From: JAUZRW01 sp964549915
GTDB lineage: Bacteria; Chloroflexota; Anaerolineae; Aggregatilineales; Phototrophicaceae
Reading direction: 5' to 3'
Assembly (NCBI GenBank): GCA_964549915.1
Contig: CAZJWX010000001.1
Span: 1-64,000 of the forward strand
Length of the DNA stretch: 64,000 bases
The position numbers and the translations under genes are program-made. The notes beneath the pieces are model-generated. The model did no database searches, was not told the origin of the DNA, and worked only from the letters and a program-made list of their open reading frames with translations. This document shows positions 42,200-50,683 of the stretch, one piece after another. Positions within the stretch are counted from its first letter, which is position 1, and each line of letters starts with the position of its first letter.

Positions 42200-43453
42200 T
42201 CAGGCGTCGAATGCCCATTCGCCCTGGCGCATCACGGGTTCGCGGCTGCCATCAGCCCGGATACCGTCGATGTTCATTTCGGCGCTGCCCATCATGAAAT
42301 CCGTGTGGACGAGGCTGCTGTTGCCGCCTGCGGCTTCGTAGTCCTCTTCGCTCATGAAGGGGCCGTCCTTCATGGTGTTGTGGTAGGCCGCACCCAGCGC
42401 CAGATGGCAGGAGGCGTTTTCGTCGAAGAGCGTGTTGTAGAAGAGCACGTTCATCTGCGAGATGGGCGAACTATTGGGAACCAGCGCCACTTCGCCCAGC
42501 CGTGCCGCCCCCTCGTCCGTCTCGATCATCTTGCGCAGGGTGGCCTCGCCCTTGCCCGCCTTGAGGTCGACCACCTTGCCTTCTTGGAAGGTGAGCGAGA
42601 AATCGTCGATCATAGTGCTGCTGTAGATCAGCGGCTTGGTGGAAGTCACCGTGCCATTGACGCGCAGGCGATGCGGCATGGTGAAGACTTCTTCGGTGGG
42701 GATGTTGGGCATGTAGTGGCGTCCGTCCTGGGTCGTATCCCCCCCACCCAGCCAGACGTGGTTGTCCGCCAGCCCGACGGTCAAATCCGTTCCCGGTGCG
42801 GTGTAGTGCAGCGCATGATACTGCTTCTGCGTGAGGTACTGCGCTCGCTTCATCAGCGCCTGGGAATGCCGCTGCCATTCGGCTACCGGATCATCGACCA
42901 GGATGCGGCTGGCGCGGAAGATCAATTCCCACAGCTTGACGACGCGCTCCTCTTGCGGCACATCGGGCAGCACTTTATCCGCCCAGGGCTGGATCGAGCC
43001 AGCGGCGAGGCTCCAGGTACCAATGCCCTGGTTCCACAGCTTGCGGGTGGGTTTGCGTGCTTTGGCTCCCGCCGCACGCAAGGTGGCCACTTTGTCCGGA
43101 TCCTGGCCTTCGAGCAAGTCGGGATCGACTGCACGCAGCGCCAGGAGCGAACCACCGTCGCGCACGATGTCTTCCAGCCGCTGTGCTGCCCAGGTATCGA
43201 CCACTTCCAGCGTATCGTCTGCTGCATGTTCCAGGCGCAGCCTGGTTTCATATTGGTCTGCCCAGTCCGTGATGACGTGGCTGGCTCCCGCGTCGTAAGC
43301 GCTGGCAATGAAGGCGTGCACCAGACGACGGATGATGGGGTCAGTGGTGACGGGCACATTCAAGACGATCTTCTTGCCCGGCTGCACATTCGCCCCCACG
43401 CGCACCAGCACTTCGGCGTATTGTTGCAGGGTTGCATCAAAGTCAAAACTCAT
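42200..43453 (-). CDS. M29-family metallo-aminopeptidase
   Basis: 417 residues, the usual length of AmpS/AmpT-type thermophilic aminopeptidases, which remove N-terminal residues with two zinc or cobalt ions. Metal-ligand candidates are all visible: Glu in NIPTEEVFTMP, Glu in RLGEVALVP, His in NASCHLALG and His-x-Asp in SLVHTDFMMGS. The N-terminal domain is the lid. AGGAAAA before the ATG supports the start. The gene is cytoplasmic and stands by itself, 146 bases before the heptose-kinase-like gene on the same strand, which may be cotranscribed. Confidence 0.92.
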   Translation of the reverse strand: MSFDFDATLQQYAEVLVRVGANVQPGKKIVLNVPVTTDPIIRRLVHAFIASAYDAGASHVITDWADQYETRLRLEHAADDTLEVVDTWAAQRLEDIVRDGGSLLALRAVDPDLLEGQDPDKVATLRAAGAKARKPTRKLWNQGIGTWSLAAGSIQPWADKVLPDVPQEERVVKLWELIFRASRILVDDPVAEWQRHSQALMKRAQYLTQKQYHALHYTAPGTDLTVGLADNHVWLGGGDTTQDGRHYMPNIPTEEVFTMPHRLRVNGTVTSTKPLIYSSTMIDDFSLTFQEGKVVDLKAGKGEATLRKMIETDEGAARLGEVALVPNSSPISQMNVLFYNTLFDENASCHLALGAAYHNTMKDGPFMSEEDYEAAGGNSSLVHTDFMMGSAEMNIDGIRADGSREPVMRQGEWAFDA

Positions 43454-43688
43454 CAGGTTTTCCTATTGCTGAGAAACAAATGTCGCTGCGGATTGTAGCC
43501 GTTGTGCCCGGGGGATGCTATGCCGTTTATGCCACAAGGGGATGGGCGAAGCGCCGCCTTTCGGCAAACGTGCTGAAACGAAAAAATGGGAACCCTATGC
43601 TTTGAAAATCTGTTGTATGCTGTACTCTTGAAGCGGTAATCACATAGACTCTACCGACGAAGTTGCGCAAAAGGACGACGAGGCTGCG

Positions 43689-44681
43689 ATGACTGAGACG
43701 CGCAAACGCTCTGCCGTTTCACGGATTCTGTTGTTTTTCCTGGGATTGTACGCTGTATTGTCGATCGCCTTCCTGCTGGGGCGGCTGCTGCTGAACAGCG
43801 ATTGGCTGCTGCTGGGGTTGGGCAGTGTCTTCGCGCCCTATGCCTTCGGGCTGGCGATCATTGCTCTGTTGCTGACGCTGCTGCTGCGTGCACGCAATCT
43901 GGCGCTGATTTACGCGCTGCTGCTGCTCATCGGCGGCTTGTGGCTGGTGCCGCGTCTGCTGCCCCCATTTGGCCTGCCATCGGCGCAGGGCACAGCTCTG
44001 GATGTTGTGAGCTTCAATATCTTCCCGGCGAACCAGCGCGAAGACGAAGCAATCACCTGGGTGCTGGCACAGGATGCCGATTTGCTGCTGATTCAGGAGC
44101 ATGACGGCGATCTGCCGCTGTTGGAAGAAGCATACCCCCACGCGCAGGTCATCCGCGAACGCACGGGTTCGGCGATCTATTCGCGCTACCCCATCACGCA
44201 ATACGAAGAAGTGACCTTCGGCGAATTCACGCACCAGCGTGCCGTCATTGAAGTGGCTGGCGCGTCCTTCGTCGTCTACAACGTGCATATGGCAATGCCG
44301 CTGACGGAGGATACCCGCGTCCCGCTGCCCCTGCGGTATGACTCGACCCGCCGCGATGCCCAGACCCGCGCCCTGCTGGAACGTGTTTCGCAGGAAACGC
44401 AGCCTGTTTTGCTGGCAGGGGATTTCAATATGAGTGAGTTTTCGCCGATTTACGATGCCATCCGCGCCGACTTCACGGATTCCTACCGGGCTGCTTCCTG
44501 GGGAATTGGCGCGACCTGGCCCGGCGGTGCATCAGAAGAATGGACGACCCCGCTGCCACGTCTGATCCGCCTGGACTATCTCTGGTACAACCAGGGGTTC
44601 CAGGCGCTGTCCGCGAGCGTTGGCCCGTCACTGGGTAGCGACCATCTCCCCTTGATCGTCACCCTGGATTGGATTCCATGA
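43689..44681 (+). CDS. Membrane-anchored endonuclease/exonuclease/phosphatase-family protein (first of two)
   Basis: 330 residues. Residues 12-95 hold three membrane helices; the rest is an EEP domain on the outer or inner face. Catalytic positions are kept: Asn in SFNIFPAN, Glu in LLIQEHDG, His in VYNVHMAMP, Asp and Asn in AGDFNMSEFS, and the final Asp-His in LGSDHLPLI. Family members cleave phosphodiesters in DNA, RNA, phosphoinositides or other lipids, and membrane anchoring favours a lipid or extracellular DNA substrate. It overlaps the next gene by four bases (ATGA), so the two are coupled, and the two products are clearly paralogous. Confidence 0.87.
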   Translation: MTETRKRSAVSRILLFFLGLYAVLSIAFLLGRLLLNSDWLLLGLGSVFAPYAFGLAIIALLLTLLLRARNLALIYALLLLIGGLWLVPRLLPPFGLPSAQGTALDVVSFNIFPANQREDEAITWVLAQDADLLLIQEHDGDLPLLEEAYPHAQVIRERTGSAIYSRYPITQYEEVTFGEFTHQRAVIEVAGASFVVYNVHMAMPLTEDTRVPLPLRYDSTRRDAQTRALLERVSQETQPVLLAGDFNMSEFSPIYDAIRADFTDSYRAASWGIGATWPGGASEEWTTPLPRLIRLDYLWYNQGFQALSASVGPSLGSDHLPLIVTLDWIP

Positions 44682-45703
44682 AGTCGCGTCCTGGTTTCTC
44701 CGCCGTCACGGATGGCTACCCGCTGCTGGTCGTGCTCTATCTGCTGCTGCGTGCGTTCTTTGGCGGATCGCCCTGGTGGTTGGCGCTGCTGCACACGTTT
44801 GCGTTGTATCTCTTCGCACCGCTGATCCTGGTGCTGTTATTGGCGCTGGCGCTGCGGCGTCCGCGTAGTGCGGTGGTCTCCCTGGTGCTGCTGATCCTGG
44901 GTGGGGCGCTCTATTTCCCCATGCCCAAACGCTCCCCCGAACGCGAGGCTCACTCGCTGCGCGTGATCCAGTACAACGCCATGCCAGAGAATACACAGCT
45001 TGCCGAAGATGCTCGCTGGATCGTGCAGCAAGAACCCGATATCGTCATTTTGCAGGAGATTGTCGCCGAAGATTACGAACCCGACCTGGGTGCTCTTCAC
45101 GAGGCCTACCCACATAGGGCCTGCTTACAGAGCAGCCTGCGTATCTTCTCGCGCTATCCACTGCTTGAGCACGCACCCATCTGGCTGGAGAAGCCGGGAA
45201 TGTATCATGGGCGTCTGGCATTGCGGGTCGTGCTGGATGTCGACGGGCAGCCCCTGACAGTCTACGGCGTGCATTTGACGTTGCCCTGGCGTCAGGAGCC
45301 ACACCTGCCCATTCACACGCATCGCTTCTTCGTCAATGTTTTGCTGCGCTACGACGAGACTCGCCGCAACGCCCAGATTCGCGATCTGCTGGCGCGTTCC
45401 CAGGCCGAGACGTATCCCGTCATCATCGCCGGGGATTTCAACACGAGCCATACCTCGCCCATGCACCGCGAAATCGCCGATGCAGGGCTGCTGGATTCCT
45501 TTGGTGAAGTCGGGCGGGGCTGGGGCATGACCTGGCCTGCCGGGGGGGGCTGGCTGCCGCCGCTGCTGCGCATTGATTACGTCTGGCACACTGCCGAACT
45601 GCGCACGCTTCGGGCGACATTGGGGCCAACCCTGGGCAGCGATCATCTGCCGCTGGTTGTCGATTTTGCCTTGCCTGAACGGGAGTTCAGCGACGGGTTA
45701 TGA
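44678..45703 (+). CDS. Membrane-anchored endonuclease/exonuclease/phosphatase-family protein (second of two)
   Basis: 341 residues, tandem paralogue of the preceding protein. The N-terminal 90 residues have two or three helices (YPLLVVLYLLLRAF and the HTFALYLFAPLILVLLLALAL stretch), then the EEP domain with Asn in QYNAMPEN, Glu in VILQEIVAED, His in VYGVHLTLPW, Asp-Asn in AGDFNTSHTS and the end GSDHLPLVV. ATG 44678 overlaps the stop of the upstream gene; an in-frame TTG nine bases earlier is less likely. Keeping two tightly coupled paralogues suggests a heterodimer or a shift in specificity, which is inference. Confidence 0.87.
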   Translation: MKSRPGFSAVTDGYPLLVVLYLLLRAFFGGSPWWLALLHTFALYLFAPLILVLLLALALRRPRSAVVSLVLLILGGALYFPMPKRSPEREAHSLRVIQYNAMPENTQLAEDARWIVQQEPDIVILQEIVAEDYEPDLGALHEAYPHRACLQSSLRIFSRYPLLEHAPIWLEKPGMYHGRLALRVVLDVDGQPLTVYGVHLTLPWRQEPHLPIHTHRFFVNVLLRYDETRRNAQIRDLLARSQAETYPVIIAGDFNTSHTSPMHREIADAGLLDSFGEVGRGWGMTWPAGGGWLPPLLRIDYVWHTAELRTLRATLGPTLGSDHLPLVVDFALPEREFSDGL

Positions 45704-45788
45704 TAGAATAATACGATAGGATTATGGCTTCTGAGGCGTGTGATTGCCCTCGCGTCGCACGAGCCTATGCCAGTGAGGAACAGGCCAG

Positions 45789-46703
45789 ATGTTGAGTCTT
45801 TATAAACTAGAAATTTTTGGGACAGTGGTACAGGTTGGGAGCTTCAGCGGCGCTGCCCAACGTCTCTATATGACGCAGCCTGCGGTCAGCCAGCATATTC
45901 AAGACCTGGAAGCGCGGCTGGGGACTCCGCTCTTCTTGCGCGGGCGGCGTGGGGTGACGCTGACCCCCGCCGGGAAGACGCTCTACGAATACACGCAGCG
46001 CATCCTGCAACTGGTGGCAGAAGCCGAGAGCGCTGTGACCAACGTGCAGCACCTGGACAGCGGGCAGGTCACCATCGGCGCGACCCCTGGCGTGAGCGTT
46101 TACCTGCTGCCAGACTGGATCGGTAGTTTTCGTGCGCTCTATCCGCAGTTGAATGTCTCCATCCAGACGGCAACCACAACCGAAATCGCCAACGGTGTGT
46201 TGGAACATCAGTTGGATATTGGCTTCGTGGAAGGCGAATTGGAGACCATCGGCAGCAAGCGCCTGGGTAGCCTCGTCCTGCGCCCGGTCGATCTTTTCGT
46301 AGTGGTCAGCGCCACCCACCCCTGGCACGAGCGCGAACGGGTCACCCTGGACGAACTGGATCAACAGCCCTTCATCACCCGCCAGCCAGGGAGCCGCACC
46401 CGTGCCTGGGTCGATGATCTGTTCTCGCAGCGCGGCGTGCAGCCTCGCGTCGTGGGCGAATTCGACAACCAGGAAGCCATCAAGCGTGCGGTGATCTCCA
46501 ACATCGGCGTCAGCATCCTGCCGGATTACGCCATCTCGCGCGAGACGGCGGCGGGCATGCTCTACTGCTTGCCCATCGAGGATGTGACGTTGGAGCGGCA
46601 GATGAAGCTCATCTGGGATAGCAAATCGCCCCTGACGGCGGTTGCTCGCGCCTTCCTGGTGCATATGACCAGTCACTTCCCTGGAATCCAGGAGATGCTC
46701 TGA
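45789..46703 (+). CDS. LysR-family transcriptional regulator
   Basis: 304 residues, the standard LTTR length. Residues 1-60 form the winged helix-turn-helix (LEIFGTVVQVGSFSGAAQRL, MTQPAVSQHIQDLE), followed by the linker helix and a two-lobed co-inducer domain (about 90-295). The effector domain resembles CysB/CbbR-type members that sense small carboxylates or metabolites, but the ligand is unknown. GAGGAACAGG precedes the ATG. LTTRs usually control a divergent gene, but the upstream neighbour here runs in the same direction and the downstream one is convergent, so the target is not evident. Confidence 0.92.
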   Translation: MLSLYKLEIFGTVVQVGSFSGAAQRLYMTQPAVSQHIQDLEARLGTPLFLRGRRGVTLTPAGKTLYEYTQRILQLVAEAESAVTNVQHLDSGQVTIGATPGVSVYLLPDWIGSFRALYPQLNVSIQTATTTEIANGVLEHQLDIGFVEGELETIGSKRLGSLVLRPVDLFVVVSATHPWHERERVTLDELDQQPFITRQPGSRTRAWVDDLFSQRGVQPRVVGEFDNQEAIKRAVISNIGVSILPDYAISRETAAGMLYCLPIEDVTLERQMKLIWDSKSPLTAVARAFLVHMTSHFPGIQEML

Positions 46704-46704
46704 G

Positions 46705-47028
46705 TCAGCTCCGCAGGTCTCGTTGCTCGGCTTCTTGCAGGAGACGTTCCAATTCCGCCCGCGAGATGCGGATCGTCTGCACCTGGGAGGTCGTCTCGGC
46801 CGGGGCGGCGGCCTGCTGGGAACGGTCTGACCGGACGTAACTGCTGCCGAATAAGCCCGCCAGATCAAGGCCATAATGCCGCAGTGCGCTGAGCACGATC
46901 GTCGTCGCGATTCCTTCATCAATCCAACCCACGACGGGCAGCAAATCAGGGATCAGAGACGGGGCGAAGAGATAGAGCAGGGCGACGAAGCTGATGACAA
47001 CGATGAGGATTTCGCGAATGAAGCGCAT
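46705..47028 (-). CDS. DUF1232 (YkvA-like) membrane protein
   Basis: 107 residues. After a hydrophobic N-terminus (MRFIREILIVVISFVALLYLF) comes the motif SLIPDLLPVVGWIDEGIATTIVLSAL, which matches the DUF1232 pattern P-D-x-I-P-x-x-G-x-x-D-D. The rest is a Ser/Gln-rich linker and a basic C-terminal helix RISRAELERLLQEAEQ. Function of the family is unknown. GGAG eight bases before ATG 47028 decides the start over 47100. It converges with the LysR gene and follows the receiver-like gene by 72 bases on the same strand. Confidence 0.65.
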   Translation of the reverse strand: MRFIREILIVVISFVALLYLFAPSLIPDLLPVVGWIDEGIATTIVLSALRHYGLDLAGLFGSSYVRSDRSQQAAAPAETTSQVQTIRISRAELERLLQEAEQRDLRS

Positions 47029-47100
47029 TGTAGAGGCTCCTGGTTCAAAGTGGTGGATGCCAGAGCCTCTACTATAGCGTACTTGTACCGCATTCTGCAC

Positions 47101-47469
47101 TCAGGCGGTAGGAGGTAAGGCGTAGGCGGCGACGCTGTGCAACAACTGAGTCTGCTCCAATGGATAGGGCAGGATGCCATCCGCGCCGCAAGCACGTACA
47201 AAGGCGTTGTTGTAGATGCTCCAGTCTTCTGAATGCAGCAGCAGCGGCAGTGAGGCGGTTGCCGGATGTTGCTTCAGGCTGTGGGTGACCCGCAGCAGCC
47301 CGTCGCAGACCTGGCCCACAATCAGCAGGCGACAGGGAATCTGTGCTGCCACCTGGTAGGCGCTTTCCAGCACGGGCACAGTCATGGTCTCGTACCCCGC
47401 TCGACAGAGCACCGTTTGCAGCGCGTGGGCGAACCCCGCGCGGCGGTCGATCAACAGTATGGGGTTCAT
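47101..47469 (-). CDS. Degenerate receiver-like protein
   Basis: 122 residues with the alternating strand/helix pattern and length of a response-regulator receiver. The key residues are changed: the acidic pair reads DRRAG after LLI, the position of the phosphorylated Asp lies in LLIVGQVCDG where it is not Asp, and the conserved Lys near the end is Tyr (ILPYPLE). It therefore cannot be phosphorylated in the usual way and may be a pseudo-receiver. ATG 47469 is chosen, with an in-frame TTG three codons earlier as an alternative. Probable cotranscription with the DUF1232 gene. Confidence 0.6.
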   Translation of the reverse strand: MNPILLIDRRAGFAHALQTVLCRAGYETMTVPVLESAYQVAAQIPCRLLIVGQVCDGLLRVTHSLKQHPATASLPLLLHSEDWSIYNNAFVRACGADGILPYPLEQTQLLHSVAAYALPPTA

Positions 47470-47696
47470 TCTCTCCAACCATCCAGTAACGTTGCGTTAT
47501 ATTCACAGTATACCGCCAATTACATAGATTTCATCAACGAAGTCTTAAGTTTTTGTCACGACTCTGCTACGAAAGGCGCTGTGCCACCCTTCGGCGGCAA
47601 GTTCTCCGGACAATTTCTTGACATCGCATGGCTTGACCTGGCGAATTATTCGTCGTAAATTATTAAGAATTCATTTGAGTGAACCATCATTCAGAA

Positions 47697-47845
47697 AGCG
47701 CAGCAGCGTGCATGATCCCGCGCAAGAAACTGAACGCCGAAAATCTCGCGCAGGCCATCACCCTCGCAGCAAACGACAAGGCGTCACACTTAACACTCAC
47801 ATAACGTTCCGGCGAGGCTCATGGGGCGCATAGGCGGCGATAGGA
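47697..47845 (+). pseudogene. Fragment resembling the C-terminus of a sterol-glucosyltransferase-like UGT
   Basis: From 47712 the frame reads MIPRKKLNAENLAQAITLA then ANDKA. This strongly recalls the IPRKKLTAERLAAAI block near the C-terminus of UGT-type glycosyltransferases. It then hits a stop at 47802-47804. In the +1 frame the text continues ARLMGRIGGDRTI, resembling the following A-x-x-L-G-x-x-I-x-x-E-x-G-I block, so a frameshift separates the two pieces. The 30-codon remainder has no ribosome site. Interpretation as a decayed gene is inference. Confidence 0.4.
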
Positions 47846-47848
47846 CAA

Positions 47849-47874
47849 TCCCGACACTATCATTCAAATCGGGA
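47849..47874 (+). promoter_or_regulatory. Hairpin over the ribosome site of the NTF2-like gene
   Basis: TCCCGA (47849-47854) pairs with TCGGGA (47869-47874), and the second arm is part of the TCGGGAGG ribosome site eight bases before the ATG at 47885. A 6-bp stem could reduce translation. Weak evidence. Confidence 0.3.
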
Positions 47875-47884
47875 GGATAAACGC

Positions 47885-48343
47885 ATGACTTCTGCTGAAC
47901 AGACTACCCCCGTACCGGTCACTGCCCCGCCGGAAATGGAAGGGATGCCCTTCGCCGAGGAGACCAAGACGCTCTTTCGCTGTGTGAGCGAGCACGATTT
48001 CGATACGCTGGCGGTGCTGTGTGATGACGATTTCGGCATCATTGACCTGGGCACGGAAGGCCAGAGTGTCGTCGTGGAGACTCGCGAAGACTGGGAAAAC
48101 TGGTTTCACACACTCTTCGCCCGCCTGGATGAGATGAACGCCCACACCGCCACCGAGATTCAGAAGTATCAGGCGCTGCAAATGGGCGATATGGGCTACG
48201 GTGTGGTCGATTTCGTGCAACTGCTGACAGTGAATGGACAAACCGCGCGTTTTCACTGCGTGACGACCATCATCTGGAAGCGCGTCGGCGACGAATGGAA
48301 GGAATCCCGCTGGCACGCCTCGCTGATCAACGTCGAACAGTGA
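47885..48343 (+). CDS. NTF2-like/SnoaL-fold protein
   Basis: 152 residues. After a Pro-rich start, residues 22-150 have the cone-shaped NTF2 fold pattern: an N-terminal helix pair (FAEETKTLFRCVSEHDFDTL), DDFGIIDLG, a second helix (REDWENWFHTLFARL) and the final sheet VTTIIWKRVGDEWKESRWHASL. The family covers enzymes, ligand carriers and stress proteins and no catalytic Asp-His pair is evident. GGGAGG lies eight bases upstream of the ATG. It precedes the aminotransferase gene by 56 bases on the same strand. Confidence 0.7.
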   Translation: MTSAEQTTPVPVTAPPEMEGMPFAEETKTLFRCVSEHDFDTLAVLCDDDFGIIDLGTEGQSVVVETREDWENWFHTLFARLDEMNAHTATEIQKYQALQMGDMGYGVVDFVQLLTVNGQTARFHCVTTIIWKRVGDEWKESRWHASLINVEQ

Positions 48344-48399
48344 GTCCATTGCAGACCACACATTGGCGATGGACAGTCGTATGACAGTATGATGGGCGC

Positions 48400-49563
48400 A
48401 TGATCCATGACACCAACGAGAACACCATGCGCTCAGATTTTTTGCTCGATCCCGATGTGGTCTTCCTCAATCACGGGTCCTTCGGCGCGTGCCCCAAACC
48501 CGTCTTCGAAACGTACCAGGCGTGGCAACTCGAACTGGAACGCCAGCCCGTCGAATTCCTGGGGCGGCGCTTTGCGACTCTGCTCCGCGAAGCGACGGAA
48601 CCTCTCGCGCAATACCTGGGAACGTCGGCGGAGCATCTGGTTTTTGTGCCCAATGCGACGACAGGGTTGAACACCATCGCGCGTTCGATCCAATTGCAGC
48701 CGGGTGATGAGGTGCTGACGACCACCCACGAATACGGCGCACTGGAGATGACCTGGCAGCACATTGCCTACGAGACTGGAGCGCACATCATCGAGAGGCC
48801 GTTGCCAATTCCCTTACAGGATGACGATGAAATCATTGCCTCGCTCTGGTCAGGTTTGAGCGAGCGCACCAAAGTGATTTTCCTGAGTCATATCACCTCC
48901 CCCACGGGATTGATCCTCCCGGTGCAGAAAATCTGCCAGCTCGCCCGTGATCTCGGCATTCTGACCGTGATCGACGGGGCACATGCCCCAGGGCAAATCG
49001 ACCTGAAGCTGGACGACCTCGGCGCAGATTTCTACAGCGGCAACTGCCACAAGTGGCTCTGTGCGCCCAAAGGAGCGGCCTTCTATTTCGTTCGCCCAGA
49101 GCACCATGACCTGATTCAGCCGCTGGTGGTCAGTTGGGGCTTCGCCGAAGAGCGCCTCTTCGACCGCACCAAATGGCAGGGAACGCGCGACATCGCCGCC
49201 TACCTGACCGTGCCGGACGCGATCCGCTACCAGCAAGAACACGACTGGGTACAGGTGCGGCAACGCTGCCACGACCTCGCCATGCACACCATGCATCGCA
49301 TGTGCGAGGTGACCGGACATCCGCCGATTGCCATGCCGCGTTTCTTCGGGCAGATGGCTGTCTCCCAGTTACCCGAAGGCATTGACCCAGCAGGGCTGAA
49401 GACGCGCCTCTACGATGACTACCGCGTGGAAGTGCCCATCACCAGGCAGGGAACCTCACGGCATTTCGTGCGCGTGGCGATTCAGGGTTACAACACCCAG
49501 TCCGACGCTGACGCCCTGGTGACAGCCCTGGCTGAGATTCTCGGCAGCGCACCACTCATTTGA
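48400..49563 (+). CDS. Class V aminotransferase, isopenicillin-N-epimerase-like
   Basis: 387-residue PLP enzyme. The N-terminal FLNHGSFGACPKPV and the PLP region THEYGALEMTW, IDGAHAPGQIDL and YSGNCHKWLCAPKG (Schiff-base Lys in CHKW) match the CefD-type branch of fold-type-I enzymes (Csd/NifS superfamily). Members act as epimerases, cysteine lyases or desulfurases. The Cys loop of desulfurases is not obvious. The chosen ATG at 48400 could be replaced by one at 48427. No beta-lactam or sulfur-mobilising genes are linked. The alpha/beta hydrolase gene follows after about 160 bases. Confidence 0.85.
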   Translation: MIHDTNENTMRSDFLLDPDVVFLNHGSFGACPKPVFETYQAWQLELERQPVEFLGRRFATLLREATEPLAQYLGTSAEHLVFVPNATTGLNTIARSIQLQPGDEVLTTTHEYGALEMTWQHIAYETGAHIIERPLPIPLQDDDEIIASLWSGLSERTKVIFLSHITSPTGLILPVQKICQLARDLGILTVIDGAHAPGQIDLKLDDLGADFYSGNCHKWLCAPKGAAFYFVRPEHHDLIQPLVVSWGFAEERLFDRTKWQGTRDIAAYLTVPDAIRYQQEHDWVQVRQRCHDLAMHTMHRMCEVTGHPPIAMPRFFGQMAVSQLPEGIDPAGLKTRLYDDYRVEVPITRQGTSRHFVRVAIQGYNTQSDADALVTALAEILGSAPLI

Positions 49564-49724
49564 TGAGCTGGCTCTTTCAGCCTGTCCTGGCCTCAACACT
49601 TGTTGTTCTGCGTGGGAAGTGGAGTGTTCAATCCACGCCAGTGACTTCGCAAGCATTCAGCGCAGCCTCAGCTTGTCATGCCACAATCGTCCACTGTTCA
49701 TTGTTGTATTGGTATGGTGATTCG

Positions 49725-50675
49725 ATGAGTGCTGTGACGATTTACCGTTCTCCGGAAGGGGAACGCGCGATCCATGATTGGTACGATTCGGCGTTGGAAT
49801 TGCTCGATGTGCCGTTTGAATCGCGCTATGTAGAAACTCCCTACGGGCGCACGCACATGCTCGTCCTGGGCGATGAGTCCGCGCCGCCGTTGGTGCTGGT
49901 GCAGGGCTACGGGGGTAGCGCCCCGCTCTGGCATAAGCAGTATGCCGATTTTCTGCCGCATTACCGCATTTATGCCCTGGATACCGTCGGCATGCCGGGG
50001 CGCAGCGATCCCGCGCCGCTTTCCCTGCTGAATGATGATTACACGCGCTGGCTGCTCTCGGTCTTCGATGCGCTCGGGTTGCAACAGCCGGATGTCGCCG
50101 GGGTCTGCCTTGGTGGATGGATCGTGCTGCGTCTCGGAATCGACGCGCCACAGCGAGTCCGCAAGGCGGTGCTGCTCAGTCCGGTGGGGCTGGTGAGGTT
50201 CAAGATTTACGTGCGCAGTGGCATCCCGCTGATTCTGAACATGGGCGACGAGGAGAAGGCCGAAGAGTACGGCAAACGGCTCCTGCTGCACGCCTTCACA
50301 CCGCCCGGCAGCAACCTGCAATTTGATCGACGGCTGGGCCAGGCGATGCTGCTGGCGGTCAAGCATTTCGATGTGGGCGTGGCGGCGGGATTGCGTGGCG
50401 AAGATGCCCGACTGCGCGAACTCTGGACGGCGACTCGCGTTCTGGGGCGCTTCGTGCGCAGCGAACCCGATTCCGAACTGCGCAAATTCGGCGTTCCGGC
50501 GCTGCTCTTCGTCGGTGAATACGAGGCCATCTATAATCCGCAGGCTGCCGTGCAGAAGGCTCGCAGCGCCATCCCGCACTTGCAGGCCGAAGTCGTGCCG
50601 GGAACCGGGCATGCCGCCATCTGGGATCGCCCGGATTACGTGAATCCCAAGATTCTGGATTTCCTGCACAGTTGA
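49725..50675 (+). CDS. Alpha/beta hydrolase with Cys in the nucleophile elbow
   Basis: 316 residues, cytoplasmic. Fold landmarks: oxyanion VLVQGYGGSAPLWH, ALDTVGMPGRSDP, the elbow AGVCLGGW, and the C-terminal His in GTGHAAIWDRP with an acid in LFVGEYEAIYN. The elbow is G-V-C-L-G, so Cys128 replaces the Ser of most hydrolases; Cys nucleophiles are known in dienelactone hydrolases. ATG 49725 starts at the natural fold boundary; a longer frame from 49560 has no domain support. Substrate unknown. Confidence 0.83.
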   Translation: MSAVTIYRSPEGERAIHDWYDSALELLDVPFESRYVETPYGRTHMLVLGDESAPPLVLVQGYGGSAPLWHKQYADFLPHYRIYALDTVGMPGRSDPAPLSLLNDDYTRWLLSVFDALGLQQPDVAGVCLGGWIVLRLGIDAPQRVRKAVLLSPVGLVRFKIYVRSGIPLILNMGDEEKAEEYGKRLLLHAFTPPGSNLQFDRRLGQAMLLAVKHFDVGVAAGLRGEDARLRELWTATRVLGRFVRSEPDSELRKFGVPALLFVGEYEAIYNPQAAVQKARSAIPHLQAEVVPGTGHAAIWDRPDYVNPKILDFLHS

Positions 50676-50683
50676 CTTGCGGC

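Larger units (their letters stand above)
47470..47884. other. Intergenic region with gene remnant
   Basis: About 415 bases divergent between the receiver-like and NTF2-like genes. It contains the short glycosyltransferase-like fragment listed next and a hairpin over the following ribosome site. 47500-47690 is moderately AT-rich and otherwise shows nothing. Confidence 0.5.

Noticed and set aside
42014..43498. 494-codon forward frame over the M29 aminopeptidase
   Set aside because: Antisense of a well-conserved enzyme; composition and lack of start signal argue against it.
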